From: Teichococcus aestuarii
GTDB taxonomy: Bacteria > Pseudomonadota > Alphaproteobacteria > Acetobacterales > Acetobacteraceae
Length of the DNA stretch: 46,647 nucleotides
Assembly: GCF_003116135.1 (NCBI RefSeq)
Contig: NZ_PDOA01000025.1
Coordinates: 1-46,647 of the forward strand
Reading direction: 5' to 3'
Under the pieces are notes generated by a model. That model was not told the origin of the DNA and ran no database searches. It saw nothing but the letters and a program-made list of their open reading frames with translations. The position numbers were made by a program, and so were the translations under genes. Below are positions 9,001 to 16,927 of this stretch, piece after piece. Position 1 is the first letter of the stretch. Each line of letters opens with the position of its first letter.

Positions 9001-9622
9001 GGCTGATCTCCACGGTGGGCCGGCTGGTGAAGTGATCGATGGAGACAAAGCCAAGCCGCCCCATCTCCTCGGCCTTGCCGCTGCGGCCATGGCCAAAGGT
9101 GGCGCGGGCGACCTCCTGCTCGACATAGCCGAGCGCCTCCCGCACGGCGTCCTTGTGCGCTTGGTAGATCGACTGGCGCTCCGCCTCAGTGGTCGCCGCC
9201 ATCCAGGCCACCGAGACGCTCTTGGGCGCCGAGAAGGTCAGGTCGATCCAGGCGATGCGGCTGCGCTCGCCTGGTGTGTCGGTCTGCCCGCTCCGGTCGC
9301 GGTAGACCCGCAGATCCCGCTGATGACCCGGCATGGCCCCGCTGTCGGCGCGCAAGCCACCCAGCAGGTTGCCCAGCTCTCCGGCGGTCAGCGGCCGGCT
9401 GGCATCAATCCCCAGCGCCCTGGCCACCTCCGGCGCCATAACCGGCGAGGGGCGGGGGGTGCTGCCCATCCCCTCGGCCTGCGCCGGCTCCAGCGGGCTC
9501 TCCCGCCCGTAGTAATCCGCCAGCGCCTGCTGGCCGGGGTCCACCGTCCGCTCCAGCAGATGCGCGGTGTAGGCGGCCGCCTGGGCGACGCCGCCGGGCG
9601 CACCGGCCCGGAAGGTCATCAT
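6072..9622 (-). pseudogene. traA: TraA/MobF-type conjugative relaxase-helicase, split by a 1-nt frameshift
   Basis: Restoring one base gives about 1183 residues, a normal length for TraA/TrwC relaxases. N-terminal part (9622 down to about 8028): the YY pair in ALADYYGRESPL, the TFSAPKSVSVAWMAA block and the metal-binding DPQLHTHTIVPNLV motif. C-terminal part (about 8030 down to 6072): RecD-like helicase with Walker A GGAGVGKTTIL, Walker B VVALDELGQIG, GDDRQCQAIEAG and TINTAQGITSDE. The sense jumps frames at the GAATTC of 8022-8027: TNEQRHAAEALGAGQ continues in one frame and EFAVVIGGAG in another, as if CAGGAATTC had become CAGAATTC. The protein would nick oriT and unwind the transferred strand. 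ATG 9622 overlaps the stop of the 98-aa gene upstream (ATGA). If the lesion is real the element cannot self-mobilise with this relaxase. Confidence 0.85.
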
Positions 9623-9915
9623 GCCGGCGGACCCGCATCCTCAGCCGGAGGTATCGGCAGCTGCCGCAGCAGCGCGGTCACCGCCGCGGTGTTGCCATCG
9701 ACCGCCTCCGCCAGACGTCGCAGCTCCGGTGCGAGATCGCTGGCCAGGCCCTCCGCCGAGGCGGCCTGGGACAGCTGGCGCAACTCCTCGATCACGGTGC
9801 CGAGCAGCGGCGCCAGTTCGCCGATGGCCCGCACCAAGCTGTCCTGGCCGGCCTCCAGCGCCCGCATCTCGTCCCGCAGCGCCTGCAGTTCCCGCGTCAC
9901 GCCTGTCTCGTTCAT
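9619..9915 (-). CDS. Small coiled-coil protein upstream of the relaxase
   Basis: 98 aa starting MNETGVTRELQALRDEMR. Regular heptads (LQALRDEMRALEAGQDSLV, then LAPLLGTVIEELRQL) predict coiled coils, with no membrane segment or named domain. The stop overlaps the relaxase start by four bases, so translation is coupled. By position it may be a relaxosome accessory factor, but no family resemblance to MobC or TraJ was seen. The longer frame up to 10779 reads through the repeat region and antisense to the next genes, and is rejected. Confidence 0.6.
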   Translation of the reverse strand: MNETGVTRELQALRDEMRALEAGQDSLVRAIGELAPLLGTVIEELRQLSQAASAEGLASDLAPELRRLAEAVDGNTAAVTALLRQLPIPPAEDAGPPA

Positions 9916-10115
9916 GTCCCGCCTTTGTCCCGCTCCTGTCCCAGCACCGCCAGCGGCGGTGCAATGGTCTGTAGGAATCTTGCCCATCCTGTCCGTAGGA
10001 ATCTTGCCCATCCTGTCCATGTCTCGCACGGGTAGCGTCAGTGTCCCACTTCTACAACCGTTTTGTCTCGCTGGGCGGCGATTCGCGTCCCGCTCTGTGT
10101 CTAGTGGTGTGTCCG
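9916..10115. other. Intergenic region between divergent transfer operons (oriT candidate)
   Basis: About 200 bp between the leftward relaxase operon and the rightward ParA-like operon. It carries a perfect 24-bp tandem duplication and several TGTCC/GTCCC motifs. Divergent relaxase/accessory operons usually enclose oriT and regulatory promoters. No nic consensus was recognised, so the oriT role is inferred from position. Confidence 0.4.
9971..10018. repeat. Two perfect 24-bp tandem repeats
   Basis: Unit 9971-9994 is repeated exactly at 9995-10018. It begins GTAGGAATCTTGCCC and ends ATCCTGTCC. Possible iteron or protein-binding site of the transfer origin or of the relaxase operon promoter. 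Confidence 0.8.
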
Positions 10116-10143
10116 TTGCATGTTTAACAACCTGAGGTATAGT
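10116..10143 (+). promoter_or_regulatory. Sigma70-like promoter for the ParA-like operon
   Basis: TTGCAT (10116-10121) and TATAGT (10138-10143) are separated by 16 bp. This places transcription start near 10150, just ahead of GGGAGG (10156-10161) and GTG 10171. The ATG at 10120 inside the promoter is therefore unlikely to be the start of the next gene. Confidence 0.5.
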
Positions 10144-10170
10144 CAGGCGCATGTTGGGAGGCATGTGGCT

Positions 10171-10596
10171 GTGAGCGATCCGATCCTCGGCCGGATCCGG
10201 GCGGTGCGGGCGGAGGGGCCGCGACGCTCGCCGCTGGCGAACTGGCTGCGCCGGCATCATCGCGAGTTTGCCCAGGTCATCCAGCAGAACGGCGCGAATT
10301 GGGAAGGCTTCGGCCGGGTGTTCGTGGAGGAGGGCTTGCTGCCGCGCCCGGAGCATTTCGATATGCCGGGTCCGGAAGGACGCCTTGCACGCCGTCGGGT
10401 AGCGCAGACCGTGCGCAAGGCTTGGTCGCGGGTGCGGCAGGACCCATTCGCCGGCCCGCCTCCGGCCGCACCTCCGCCGATCGCCCGCTTGCCGGCCCCA
10501 CCAGCCCCGGATGAGGTCGAGGCCCAGAGCACGGCCCAGGACCGGCTGGCGCGGCTGAAGCGGCAGACCCTGAACCGCAGTGGAAGGACAACATGA
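10171..10596 (+). CDS. Mobilisation-associated hypothetical protein, 141 aa
   Basis: Starts VSDPILGRIRAVRAEGPRR at GTG 10171, chosen for GGGAGG 9 nt upstream and the promoter position; GTG 10165 or ATG 10120 are alternatives. The core SPLANWLRRHHREFAQVI, then NWEGFGRVFVEEGLL and RRVAQTVRKAWSRVR looks like a compact helical, possibly DNA-binding, domain. Small proteins with this 'SPL..W.R.HH.EF' block occur next to relaxase operons on alphaproteobacterial plasmids, where their function is not established. A Pro/Ala-rich linker follows. The next gene begins just past its stop. Confidence 0.6.
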   Translation: MSDPILGRIRAVRAEGPRRSPLANWLRRHHREFAQVIQQNGANWEGFGRVFVEEGLLPRPEHFDMPGPEGRLARRRVAQTVRKAWSRVRQDPFAGPPPAAPPPIARLPAPPAPDEVEAQSTAQDRLARLKRQTLNRSGRTT

Positions 10597-10597
10597 C

Positions 10598-11386
10598 ATG
10601 ACGCGCAAGACCGCCATGGCGGCGTCGCTCCCGGCCCTGGATCCGGTTCCAGAGGCGCAGCCCAAGCTCGTCGTGCGGCTGGGCCGCGGCCGCACCGGTG
10701 GCACCACCGGGCTGGACTGGATGGTGCAGCGGGCCCGCGTCCAGGGCCGCGACCCGATCATCGCCGATGCGGCGCGCAACCCGACCCTGTCGCGGCTCTA
10801 TCCGGGTGAGGCGCTAGCACCGCCCTCCTCGGATGTGGTGGACGTGAAGGCGTGGCTCACCTCGGTGCTGGACCGCATGCTGACCGAGCGGCGCTCTGCG
10901 GTGCTCGATCTGGGGGGCGGCCAGGACATCACGCTGGCCGAGTATGTGCGTGACCTCGACCTGCTGTCCTTCTGCCAGGATGTCGGGGTGCTGCCGGTCG
11001 CGGTGTACTTCCTCGGGCCGGAGGCGGACGATTTCGCCCATGCACGCGCGATCTGGCACGAGGGCTATTTCAACACGCCGCAGACGCTGCTGGTGCTGAA
11101 CGAGGGCGTGCTGAAGCGCGGGCAGAACCCGGCCGGTGCCTTTCAGGGCATCCAGGCCAATCCCGACTTCATCGCCTGGGTCGAGGCCGGGGCGGTCCCG
11201 ATCTATATGCGCTCTCTAGCGCCGCTGGAGACGATGCGGGAGCTTGGACTGAGTTTCGGTGCGGCCATGGCGGACCGGCCAGGCCAGGGCGAGCAGAAGC
11301 TCGGTCCCACCCGCGCCTGGCAGGTGAAGAGCTGGAATGCGGCGCTGGAAAATGAGGTGCGGGAGGTCGGGGCCTGGCTACCATAG
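10598..11386 (+). CDS. ParA/MinD-like (StbB/MobD-like) protein with unusual P-loop
   Basis: 262 aa from ATG 10598, with GGAAGG at 10583-10588; the preceding stop is 1 nt upstream. The N-terminus LVVRLGRGRTGGTTGLDWMV sits where ParA/MinD proteins have the deviant Walker A KGGxGKT, but both lysines are absent (GRGRTGGTT). IIADAARNPTLSRLYPG and SAVLDLGGGQDITLAEY correspond to the switch/Walker B strands (D-L-G-G-G). Related ATPase-like proteins on mobilisable plasmids support partitioning or conjugative transfer. ATP hydrolysis is doubtful without the lysines. It is followed by a membrane protein, consistent with a relaxosome or partition cluster. Confidence 0.6.
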   Translation: MTRKTAMAASLPALDPVPEAQPKLVVRLGRGRTGGTTGLDWMVQRARVQGRDPIIADAARNPTLSRLYPGEALAPPSSDVVDVKAWLTSVLDRMLTERRSAVLDLGGGQDITLAEYVRDLDLLSFCQDVGVLPVAVYFLGPEADDFAHARAIWHEGYFNTPQTLLVLNEGVLKRGQNPAGAFQGIQANPDFIAWVEAGAVPIYMRSLAPLETMRELGLSFGAAMADRPGQGEQKLGPTRAWQVKSWNAALENEVREVGAWLP

Positions 11387-11418
11387 CCAACAGCGCGGCG
11401 GGTCAGGCAAGCGCGGCG

Positions 11419-11895
11419 ATGGCTCTGCACAGCAACAACAGCGGACTCGTCGCCGAGGTCGAACAGGCTTGCGCCCGGATGGGTATGGAGCCGGATGAGC
11501 CGCTCCGGCTGCTGCTGACCAGCTCGGCAGCCGCGCATGACCATCTGCATCGGCAGATGGACCGCATCGGCCAGGACGCCGCGCAGCGGGCGGCGGACGC
11601 CGCGGTGCGGGAAGTGCGCGATGGCCTGCGTCGCGCGGCGCTTGAGCTCAGCCTGACCCGCAAGGTGCTCTACGGCGCGGTGCCGATGTTGGCCCTGTTG
11701 GTGGGCTTTGCCGCGGGATGGCGTCTGCCGGTGGAGACCGATCTCGGGCCGATGTCGCGCCACACGGTCGCGGTGCTCAGGGCCAACGATCTCGAGGCGG
11801 CGTACCAAGCCTGCATCGACCAGCCGCCGCAGCAGGGGCGGGCCTGGTGCCAGATGCCGCTGTGGCGGTCCGGCCAGATGCCGCCGGTGCGTTAG
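11419..11895 (+). CDS. Single-pass membrane protein of the mobilisation cluster
   Basis: 158 aa. A cytosolic helical/coiled stretch (HDHLHRQMDRIGQDAAQRAA) is followed by one transmembrane helix, VLYGAVPMLALLVGFAAGW, and a short C-terminal domain with two Cys (YQACIDQ and AWCQMPLW). The layout resembles small anchoring proteins found after ParA-like genes in mobilisation operons. No named domain. The ATG has no strong ribosome-binding site. It lies 32 nt after the ParA-like gene, in the same operon. Confidence 0.6.
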   Translation: MALHSNNSGLVAEVEQACARMGMEPDEPLRLLLTSSAAAHDHLHRQMDRIGQDAAQRAADAAVREVRDGLRRAALELSLTRKVLYGAVPMLALLVGFAAGWRLPVETDLGPMSRHTVAVLRANDLEAAYQACIDQPPQQGRAWCQMPLWRSGQMPPVR

Positions 11896-11930
11896 ACGCT
11901 CCGGACGCCGGGGCGCACTCCGGGTCTGGG

Positions 11931-12257
11931 GTGACCGACAAGAAGGACCTGTCCTGCGCAGCGAACTGGCAGCAAGCTGCGGCCATGTTCCTGGTCTCCG
12001 AGAGCAACGCTGCGGCCATCCGTCTGGCCCTCGAGGAGGGCGGTGAATGGAGGGCCGCGGTTGAGCTGCGGCGTCGGTTCCCCGGCCTCGCCAGCAACGC
12101 GCAGGCGCAAGGTCATGTCCAGACCATCGCAGGCTGGTGGCGGTCCAACGAGCAATCGGGAGCCGAGGGAACGGTGGCTTTGCAAGGCGATCAGGGAGAG
12201 CCGACCGGCGCGGCTCGAGGACACTGGGTGATAGGAGAAAGCTGCATTTTTACATAA
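11931..12257 (+). CDS. Small hypothetical protein, C-terminus probably replaced
   Basis: From GTG 11931 (VTDKKDLSCAANWQ) the reading gives FLVSESNAAAIRLALEEGGE, WRAAVELRRRFPGLASN and VQTIAGWW, a compact helical block. Block composition is typical of short uncharacterised proteins in this cluster type. After IAGWW the remaining 35 residues are low-complexity and ill-defined, and the mobilisation module seems to end here. Truncation by the junction at about 12.15-12.26 kb is likely. Function unknown. Confidence 0.45.
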   Translation: MTDKKDLSCAANWQQAAAMFLVSESNAAAIRLALEEGGEWRAAVELRRRFPGLASNAQAQGHVQTIAGWWRSNEQSGAEGTVALQGDQGEPTGAARGHWVIGESCIFT

Positions 12258-12268
12258 TATTTGGTCGG

Positions 12269-12623
12269 TCAGGCGCCTGCGTCCACTGGCACTGCTTGTG
12301 GCACAGCTATCAAAGGACTGCCGGTGCTTGATGAGCCTGGGCCAGCAACCGACGCAATGATGGCAGTGATGGTACTGAGTTCGATCACTGTCGGGACGAT
12401 CTGCAGCATCTTGCCTTGCAAGGTGCCAATGAGGTCAATCGCGTTCAGCACGACCATTGACAGCGCGGCGTAGATCACCGAGCCCGACCGGCAGCATCTG
12501 CATCACGCAATCGCCCAGGACGAAGGCTATTCCTGTGATGGCGCCGGTGAGGACCCCAGGAGAGAGATCGAAGCCTGGACACGGCACTGTAACGCGTCCC
12601 GTCCTCACAGTGCCCTGGGGCAC
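12269..12623 (-). pseudogene. Frameshifted hydrophobic protein remnant
   Basis: Two overlapping minus-strand frames read as one hydrophobic sequence. SPGVLTGAITGIAFVLGDC (from 12623) leads to MQMLPVGLG, after which the sense moves to a second frame, IYAALSMVVLNAIDLIGTL and IVPTVIELSTITAIIASVA, ending at 12269. One base change near 12478 would join them. No family recognised. It fills most of the 12258-12787 gap; the rest holds no recognisable gene. Confidence 0.35.
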
Positions 12624-12734
12624 CTGACGCCCCAGAAATTCGCTGCCAAAGCAGCCCAGAAGGGCTGCTGATGAAGCCGGGAAGCTCTTCCTGCGGACGG
12701 AGCAGTTCCGGGTACACGGTCAGCAATAAGTCCC

Positions 12735-12763
12735 TTGACCTTCCAGCGGGGACAGGATGCAGG
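12735..12763 (+). promoter_or_regulatory. Degenerate CueR-type operator/promoter of ABC exporter copy 1
   Basis: TTGACC (12735-12740) followed by TTCCAGCGGGGACAGG keeps the left half of the CueR site but has a damaged right half (GGACAGG instead of GGGAAG). The intact copy of this exporter has a good site at the same relative place. Confidence 0.55.
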
Positions 12764-12787
12764 TTCATCCAAGCACAGTGATGGAGC

Positions 12788-13585
12788 GTGGATTTGGCGG
12801 CTACACAGCTTGGCGCTGAAGGTGTGAACTGGATAGGGGTGGTCACTCTCTACCGGCGCGAAGTCCAGAGATTCCTCGCTGTCGCCGCTCAGACTGTGGG
12901 TGGCCCCGTGGTGAGCGCGCTGCTCTTCCTGGCCGTCTTCGGCGTCGCACTCGGCCGTCACGCACCAGCACCGGGCGGCGTGCCTTACCTCGTCTTTGCC
13001 GCTCCTGGCCTTATCATGATGGCGATCCTGCAAAACGCCTTTGCTAATACCTCGTCGTCTCTGTTGGTGGCCAAGGTCCAAGGCAATATCGTCGATCTCC
13101 TGTTGGCGCCTCTGGGGCCAGGGGAATTTCTCGCTGGCATGGCACTCGGAGGTGTCACGCGGGGCCTTCTGGTAGGGGCACTAACCGCGCTAGCGGCCGC
13201 CCTATTCGTGCCGCTGCCGCTGGCGAATCTCGCTCTCTGCCTATTCTACGCCGTCGGTGGCGCCCTACTGTTCGCACTATTAGGTGTCATGGGCGGCCTG
13301 TGGGCACAAAAGATGGACCATCAGGCGGCGGTCACCAACTTCGTCATCGCACCGTTGACACTGCTCTCGGGCACATTCTACGCGGTCAGCACCCTGGCCG
13401 AGCCGTTCCGCACCATCGCTTACATCGACCCTGTCTTCTACATCGTGGATGGCTTCCGACACGGCATCACGGGCCACTCAGAGGCATCCCTGCTTGTCGG
13501 CATCATCGTCATTCTCGTGGCGAACAGCCTGCTCGGCATCCTCTGCCACCGCCTGCTCGCATCGGGCTGGCGGCTACGCCAGTGA
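12788..13585 (+). CDS. ABC-2 type transporter permease (copy 1)
   Basis: 265 aa from GTG 12788. Six hydrophobic segments are visible, including VVSALLFLAVFGVALG and ALCLFYAVGGALLFALLGV, with the ABC-2 landmarks LYRREVQRFLAVAAQTVG near the N-terminus and LSGTFYAVSTLAEPFRTIAY plus DPVFYIVDGFRHGITG near the C-terminus. It would form the membrane part of an exporter with the adjacent ATPase. It is nearly identical to the 38385-39194 permease and differs at scattered positions. The cognate ATPase just downstream is a pseudogene, so this copy may be an orphan unless it pairs with the intact ATPase. Substrate unknown. Confidence 0.85.
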   Translation: MDLAATQLGAEGVNWIGVVTLYRREVQRFLAVAAQTVGGPVVSALLFLAVFGVALGRHAPAPGGVPYLVFAAPGLIMMAILQNAFANTSSSLLVAKVQGNIVDLLLAPLGPGEFLAGMALGGVTRGLLVGALTALAAALFVPLPLANLALCLFYAVGGALLFALLGVMGGLWAQKMDHQAAVTNFVIAPLTLLSGTFYAVSTLAEPFRTIAYIDPVFYIVDGFRHGITGHSEASLLVGIIVILVANSLLGILCHRLLASGWRLRQ

Positions 13586-13620
13586 TGCAGCCGATTGAGA
13601 ACGCAGCCTGCTAGGACTGA

Positions 13621-14604
13621 CCATCATCAACCGCAGCGGCCATCGAGGCCGAGGGTCTGGAGAAGATCTATCCGGGTACAGGCGGCCGGGCCACCAAGTG
13701 TGTTCTTCGGGGCGTGAGCCTGGCCATTCCCCGAGGCAGAATCTTTGGCCTGCTCGGACCAAACGGCGCCGGGAAGTCGACCCTTATCAACATCCTGGCT
13801 GGGCTGGTGCGAAAATTGGGTGGAACAGCACGGGTCTGAGGCATCGACATCGACAAGGCGCCCCGAGCGGCACCGGCCGCGATCGGAGTCGTCCCACAGG
13901 AACTCACCCTGGATCCGTACTTCCCCGCCAGGGCAGCTCTCGAACTCCAGGCCGGGCTGTTCGGTATCCCGAAGTCCGCCCGACGCACGGACGAACTCCT
14001 CGAGGTGCTGGGGCTGGCGGACAAAGCCACGGCTCCCGCTCGCAGTCTCTCCGGCGGCATGCGCCGGCGGTTGATGGCCGGCAAGGCGCTGGTCCACAGC
14101 CCTCCCGTTCTCGTCCTCGACGAGCCAACTGCAGGTGTCGACGTCGCACTGCGCCAGCAGCTTTGGGACTATATCCGACTCCTCAACCAGCGCGGCACGA
14201 CCATCCTGCTAACGAAGCACTACCTCTAGGAAGCCGAGGCCCTCTGCGACCAAGTCGCCATCGTGACGGCAGGCAGGATCGTCGCCCGTGATACCACGGA
14301 GGTCCTCTTCCGGCGGGTGGAGGACCAGGAACTCGTCGTCGATGTCTCGGCGCCCCTCAATGCGATCCCGAATGGCCTTCTTGTCTTCAAGCCGGTGCTA
14401 GCCACGCCGCACAGGCTGGTGTTTCGCTACGCACCAAGGCCACAGCCGGCAACCGTGAGGGACATCGAGGTGGGCAAGGTGCGGAATACTCCGAGGCCGT
14501 CTGCGGTGAGCATGCCGCTCCCGGCGCTCGGGTCAGAAACATGGCATCTACCGCTGTTTAGCCTTCTCGCTGCTGGGTCTCATAAAACGAGAGCCATGCA
14601 GTAA
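13621..14604 (+). pseudogene. ABC exporter ATPase (copy 1), inactivated
   Basis: The frame reads [18 protein letters not shown], Walker [16 protein letters not shown], signature RSLSGGMRRRLMAGKA and Walker B VLVLDEPTAGVDV, all matching the intact ATPase at 37360-38388. Damage: no start codon (in-frame TAG 13612 and TGA 13618 lie just upstream), TGA at 13837-13839 where the intact copy has Trp (ARV-W-GVDID), TAG at 14227-14229 where it has Gln (HYL-Q-EAEALC), and a diverged C-terminus after LVFRYA. At least two nonsense changes make function impossible. Confidence 0.88.
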
Positions 14605-14651
14605 CTGCAAACCTTCTTCAGCTTGCGTCCGATCGCCGCTATGTTGGTGCC

Positions 14652-15020
14652 ATGTCCCTCCGCCTCCTCAGGTTGGTCGTCGCTGCCATTACGATCTGCG
14701 CCTTCATCGGTGCCGGTCTGGTACAAAATCTGCCGGTGCCCACGAATGCGGCCTCGGTAGGCATGACCATGATGGCCGACCAAGGAAGCGACGACGGTGC
14801 CTCGATGCCCTGCCACGACACGTCTGCGCCACCCTGCCAGGACCAGGTGCCTGGCTGCACGACCGACCTCGGCTGCATCTTCACGGTCGCGCTTCCTGCT
14901 GTGTCCACACGGGCCGCCGAGCGTCTGGTTTGGGGTCCGGTCACCTATTGGCCGGTGATCGGCCTCACCGAAGGTCTGTCGCCCGAGCCCTCCCTCGAAC
15001 CGCCCATCCGCCTCGTCTGA
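14652..15020 (+). CDS. Small secreted Cys-containing protein before the RND operon
   Basis: 122 aa. The N-terminus LRLLRLVVAAITICAFIGAG is a signal peptide or single membrane anchor. The middle is Met/Asp-rich (GMTMMADQGSDDGASMPC) with six cysteines (CHDTSAPPC, CQDQVPGC, TTDLGC), and the tail ends with a Pro-rich PEPSLEPPIRLV. Small proteins of this build commonly sit directly before HME-RND metal-efflux genes; two more occur in this window (22771 and 45502). A periplasmic metal-binding role is inferred, and no named family is certain. Confidence 0.6.
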   Translation: MSLRLLRLVVAAITICAFIGAGLVQNLPVPTNAASVGMTMMADQGSDDGASMPCHDTSAPPCQDQVPGCTTDLGCIFTVALPAVSTRAAERLVWGPVTYWPVIGLTEGLSPEPSLEPPIRLV

Positions 15021-15195
15021 ACTGAGCCGCACGCGCCCGCTGGGCTGCCGCGGCTTCGTCCGCCCGCCACGATCGTCCCAGCGCCCCTGCGTCCCTGACC
15101 AGTTCGCAGCGTCACTGCCGACGAGGCGCGGCGGGTTTCCAGGCGACATCAGCCGCTCGCCGAAGGCGCGGGTGGCCCACGGATTGGACACAACC

Positions 15196-15603
15196 ATGCT
15201 CTCCAAGCTTCTGCGCGCGGCCGTGCTGGGCGCCGTCTCCGTTTTGGCGACCTCACCTCTCGCCCACGGTGCCTTCGCTGCCGCCCGCGACTACCGCTTC
15301 GAACTTACCGGTGCCCGCCCCGCCGGGCCCGGCAGAACTGACGTTTCCGTCCGCCTCCTTCGCGTGTCGGACAGCAAGCCAGTTCCGGACGCCGTTATCT
15401 TCCAGATGAAGGCCGACATGGCGCCCGCTGGCATGCCGACCATGACCGGAAGCGTCATCGGTCAGGACGGGCATCATCCCGGCGTATATCGCTTCCTGGT
15501 TGAGACTGGTATGGCCGGTAGCTGGGCGTTGACCTTGAGTGCGAAAGTTCAAGGCGAAGCCGAGACCGTGCGCACCACGCTTACCTTCAACGCTGGCCGA
15601 TGA
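15196..15603 (+). CDS. FixH/YtkA-like periplasmic protein
   Basis: 135 aa from ATG 15196; GTG 15172 would add eight residues. A signal peptide (LLRAAVLGAVSVLATSPLAHG) precedes a beta-rich domain: DYRFELTGARPAGPGRTDVS, VRLLRVSDSKPVPDAVIFQ, MKADMAPAGMPTMTG, HPGVYRFLVETGMAGSW. This is the YtkA/FixH-like fold regularly encoded ahead of cusCBA/czcCBA operons. The Met and His residues (MKADMAPAGM, GHHPG) could bind copper. The TolC-family gene starts 1 nt after its stop, so it belongs to the efflux operon. Confidence 0.75.
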   Translation: MLSKLLRAAVLGAVSVLATSPLAHGAFAAARDYRFELTGARPAGPGRTDVSVRLLRVSDSKPVPDAVIFQMKADMAPAGMPTMTGSVIGQDGHHPGVYRFLVETGMAGSWALTLSAKVQGEAETVRTTLTFNAGR

Positions 15604-15604
15604 G

Positions 15605-16927
15605 ATGGTCCGCCTTCCATGGAGGGGCTCCGCGCCCCTGCGCCACGCCGCGCGTTCGCCCGGCGTGGCGCTTGCCGTCGGCCTGACACTCGCTCTCCTC
15701 ACAGAGCCAAGCTACGGTCAGTCCACGTCGGCGCAGCAGACCCCGGGGGGAGCACTCCCCGGGACCACCTTGGAGAGCGTCCTCATTGCCGCTCGCCAAC
15801 TCAGCCCTGAGCTCGCGGCGCGCGCGCTTGACACAGCGGCCGCCCAGGCGCGCGTGAGGATCGCCGCTTCGTTGCCGGACCCGACAATCCGGGTGATGGC
15901 CGACGAGATGCCCCGGAACTCGGGGCGGCGCGAGAACATGATGGTCTACAGCTTCGAGCAGGAGATCCCGCTCTGGGGCAGGCGCGATCTGCGGCGTCAG
16001 GCTGCCCGGGCCGAGGTCAGCCAGATGGCGGCGCAGGCGCAGGCGGCCGGCGCCGAACTGGTCGAAAAGGTGAAGGTCGCCTTCGCCCGCTACTACGCCG
16101 CCTATCAAGCGGCCCGCCGGGCGACGGATCAGCGCCAAGCCCTCCAAGGGGTCGCACAGGTCGCCCGGGAGCGCTACGCCCAAGGCCGTGGTGAGCAGAC
16201 CGAGGTCTTCAGGGCAGAGGTCGAGGCCACACGCGTTGTGGCCGAGATCCTGCGCTTGGAGGCGTCGCTCCGAAGCGCTCAGGGCCAATTGAACGCCCTG
16301 CTGAACCGGCCACCGGAGGCGACGCTCGCCCCGCCGGAGCGGCTGCGGCCGCTCCCCGAGGCCCGCGCATTGGACGTCGTACGCCTGGTCGAGCAGGCAC
16401 GTGCCTCCAGCCCGACCCTGGCCGCTGACGCGGCGGCCGTGGGCGGGGCCGAGACCAACCGGGCTCTGATCGAGCGGAACTGGTACCCGGACGTGACCCT
16501 CGGCGCCTCGGCCATCGACCGGGGAAGCTACGGCCCGACCGGCTACCAAGCCTGGATCGGCATGAAGGTGCCCCTCCAATGGGGTTTGCGGGAGGCGCAG
16601 CAGCGCGAGGCTGGAGCCCAGGCGCGCGCCGCGCGCGCCCGCTACGAAGCGCGCGAGCAGCAGATCCGGGGGGACCTCGCCGACGCCGTGGCAGGCGCCG
16701 AGGGCAGCCGCCGGGCCGTCGACCTGATCCGTCGGCGGCTGCTGCCTCAGACCGAGGCGCTCGTGCGCTCCGGGACCGCCGGGTACGCGCTGGGCAAGGT
16801 GGACCTGGAAACCGTGCTGCGGGCGCAGGCCGACCTCGTCGGCTTTCGCCTGCAGCTCCTTTCCGCCGAGTTTGAGGGCCAGCGCCAAGTGGCGGCCATC
16901 GAGCGCCTCGTCGGAGGTGACCTGTGA
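15605..16927 (+). CDS. cusC: TolC-family outer-membrane factor (CusC/CzcC-like)
   Basis: 440 aa from ATG 15605, 1 nt after the previous stop. A signal peptide (PGVALAVGLTLALLTEPSYG) is followed by two OEP repeats, each helical-beta-helical: SPELAARALDTAAAQARVRI, PLWGRRDLRRQAARAEV and LLNRPPEATL in the first, then SPTLAADAAAVGGAETNRAL and YPDVTLGASAIDRG in the second. The protein trimerises into the outer-membrane duct of the tripartite metal pump. The stop overlaps the adaptor start (GTGA). Tight spacing through 21632 indicates one operon: fixH-like, cusC, cusB, cusA and a small membrane protein. Confidence 0.88.
   Translation: MVRLPWRGSAPLRHAARSPGVALAVGLTLALLTEPSYGQSTSAQQTPGGALPGTTLESVLIAARQLSPELAARALDTAAAQARVRIAASLPDPTIRVMADEMPRNSGRRENMMVYSFEQEIPLWGRRDLRRQAARAEVSQMAAQAQAAGAELVEKVKVAFARYYAAYQAARRATDQRQALQGVAQVARERYAQGRGEQTEVFRAEVEATRVVAEILRLEASLRSAQGQLNALLNRPPEATLAPPERLRPLPEARALDVVRLVEQARASSPTLAADAAAVGGAETNRALIERNWYPDVTLGASAIDRGSYGPTGYQAWIGMKVPLQWGLREAQQREAGAQARAARARYEAREQQIRGDLADAVAGAEGSRRAVDLIRRRLLPQTEALVRSGTAGYALGKVDLETVLRAQADLVGFRLQLLSAEFEGQRQVAAIERLVGGDL

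Noticed and set aside
9619-10779. 386-codon minus-strand frame through the oriT-like region
   Set aside because: Only the 98-codon 3' part has coding character; the rest is antisense to rightward genes and crosses the tandem repeat.
1049-12253. Shared AAGCTGCATTTTT at about 1049 and 12238 as element ends
   Set aside because: A 13-bp match is expected by chance in a window of this size, and flanks do not match.
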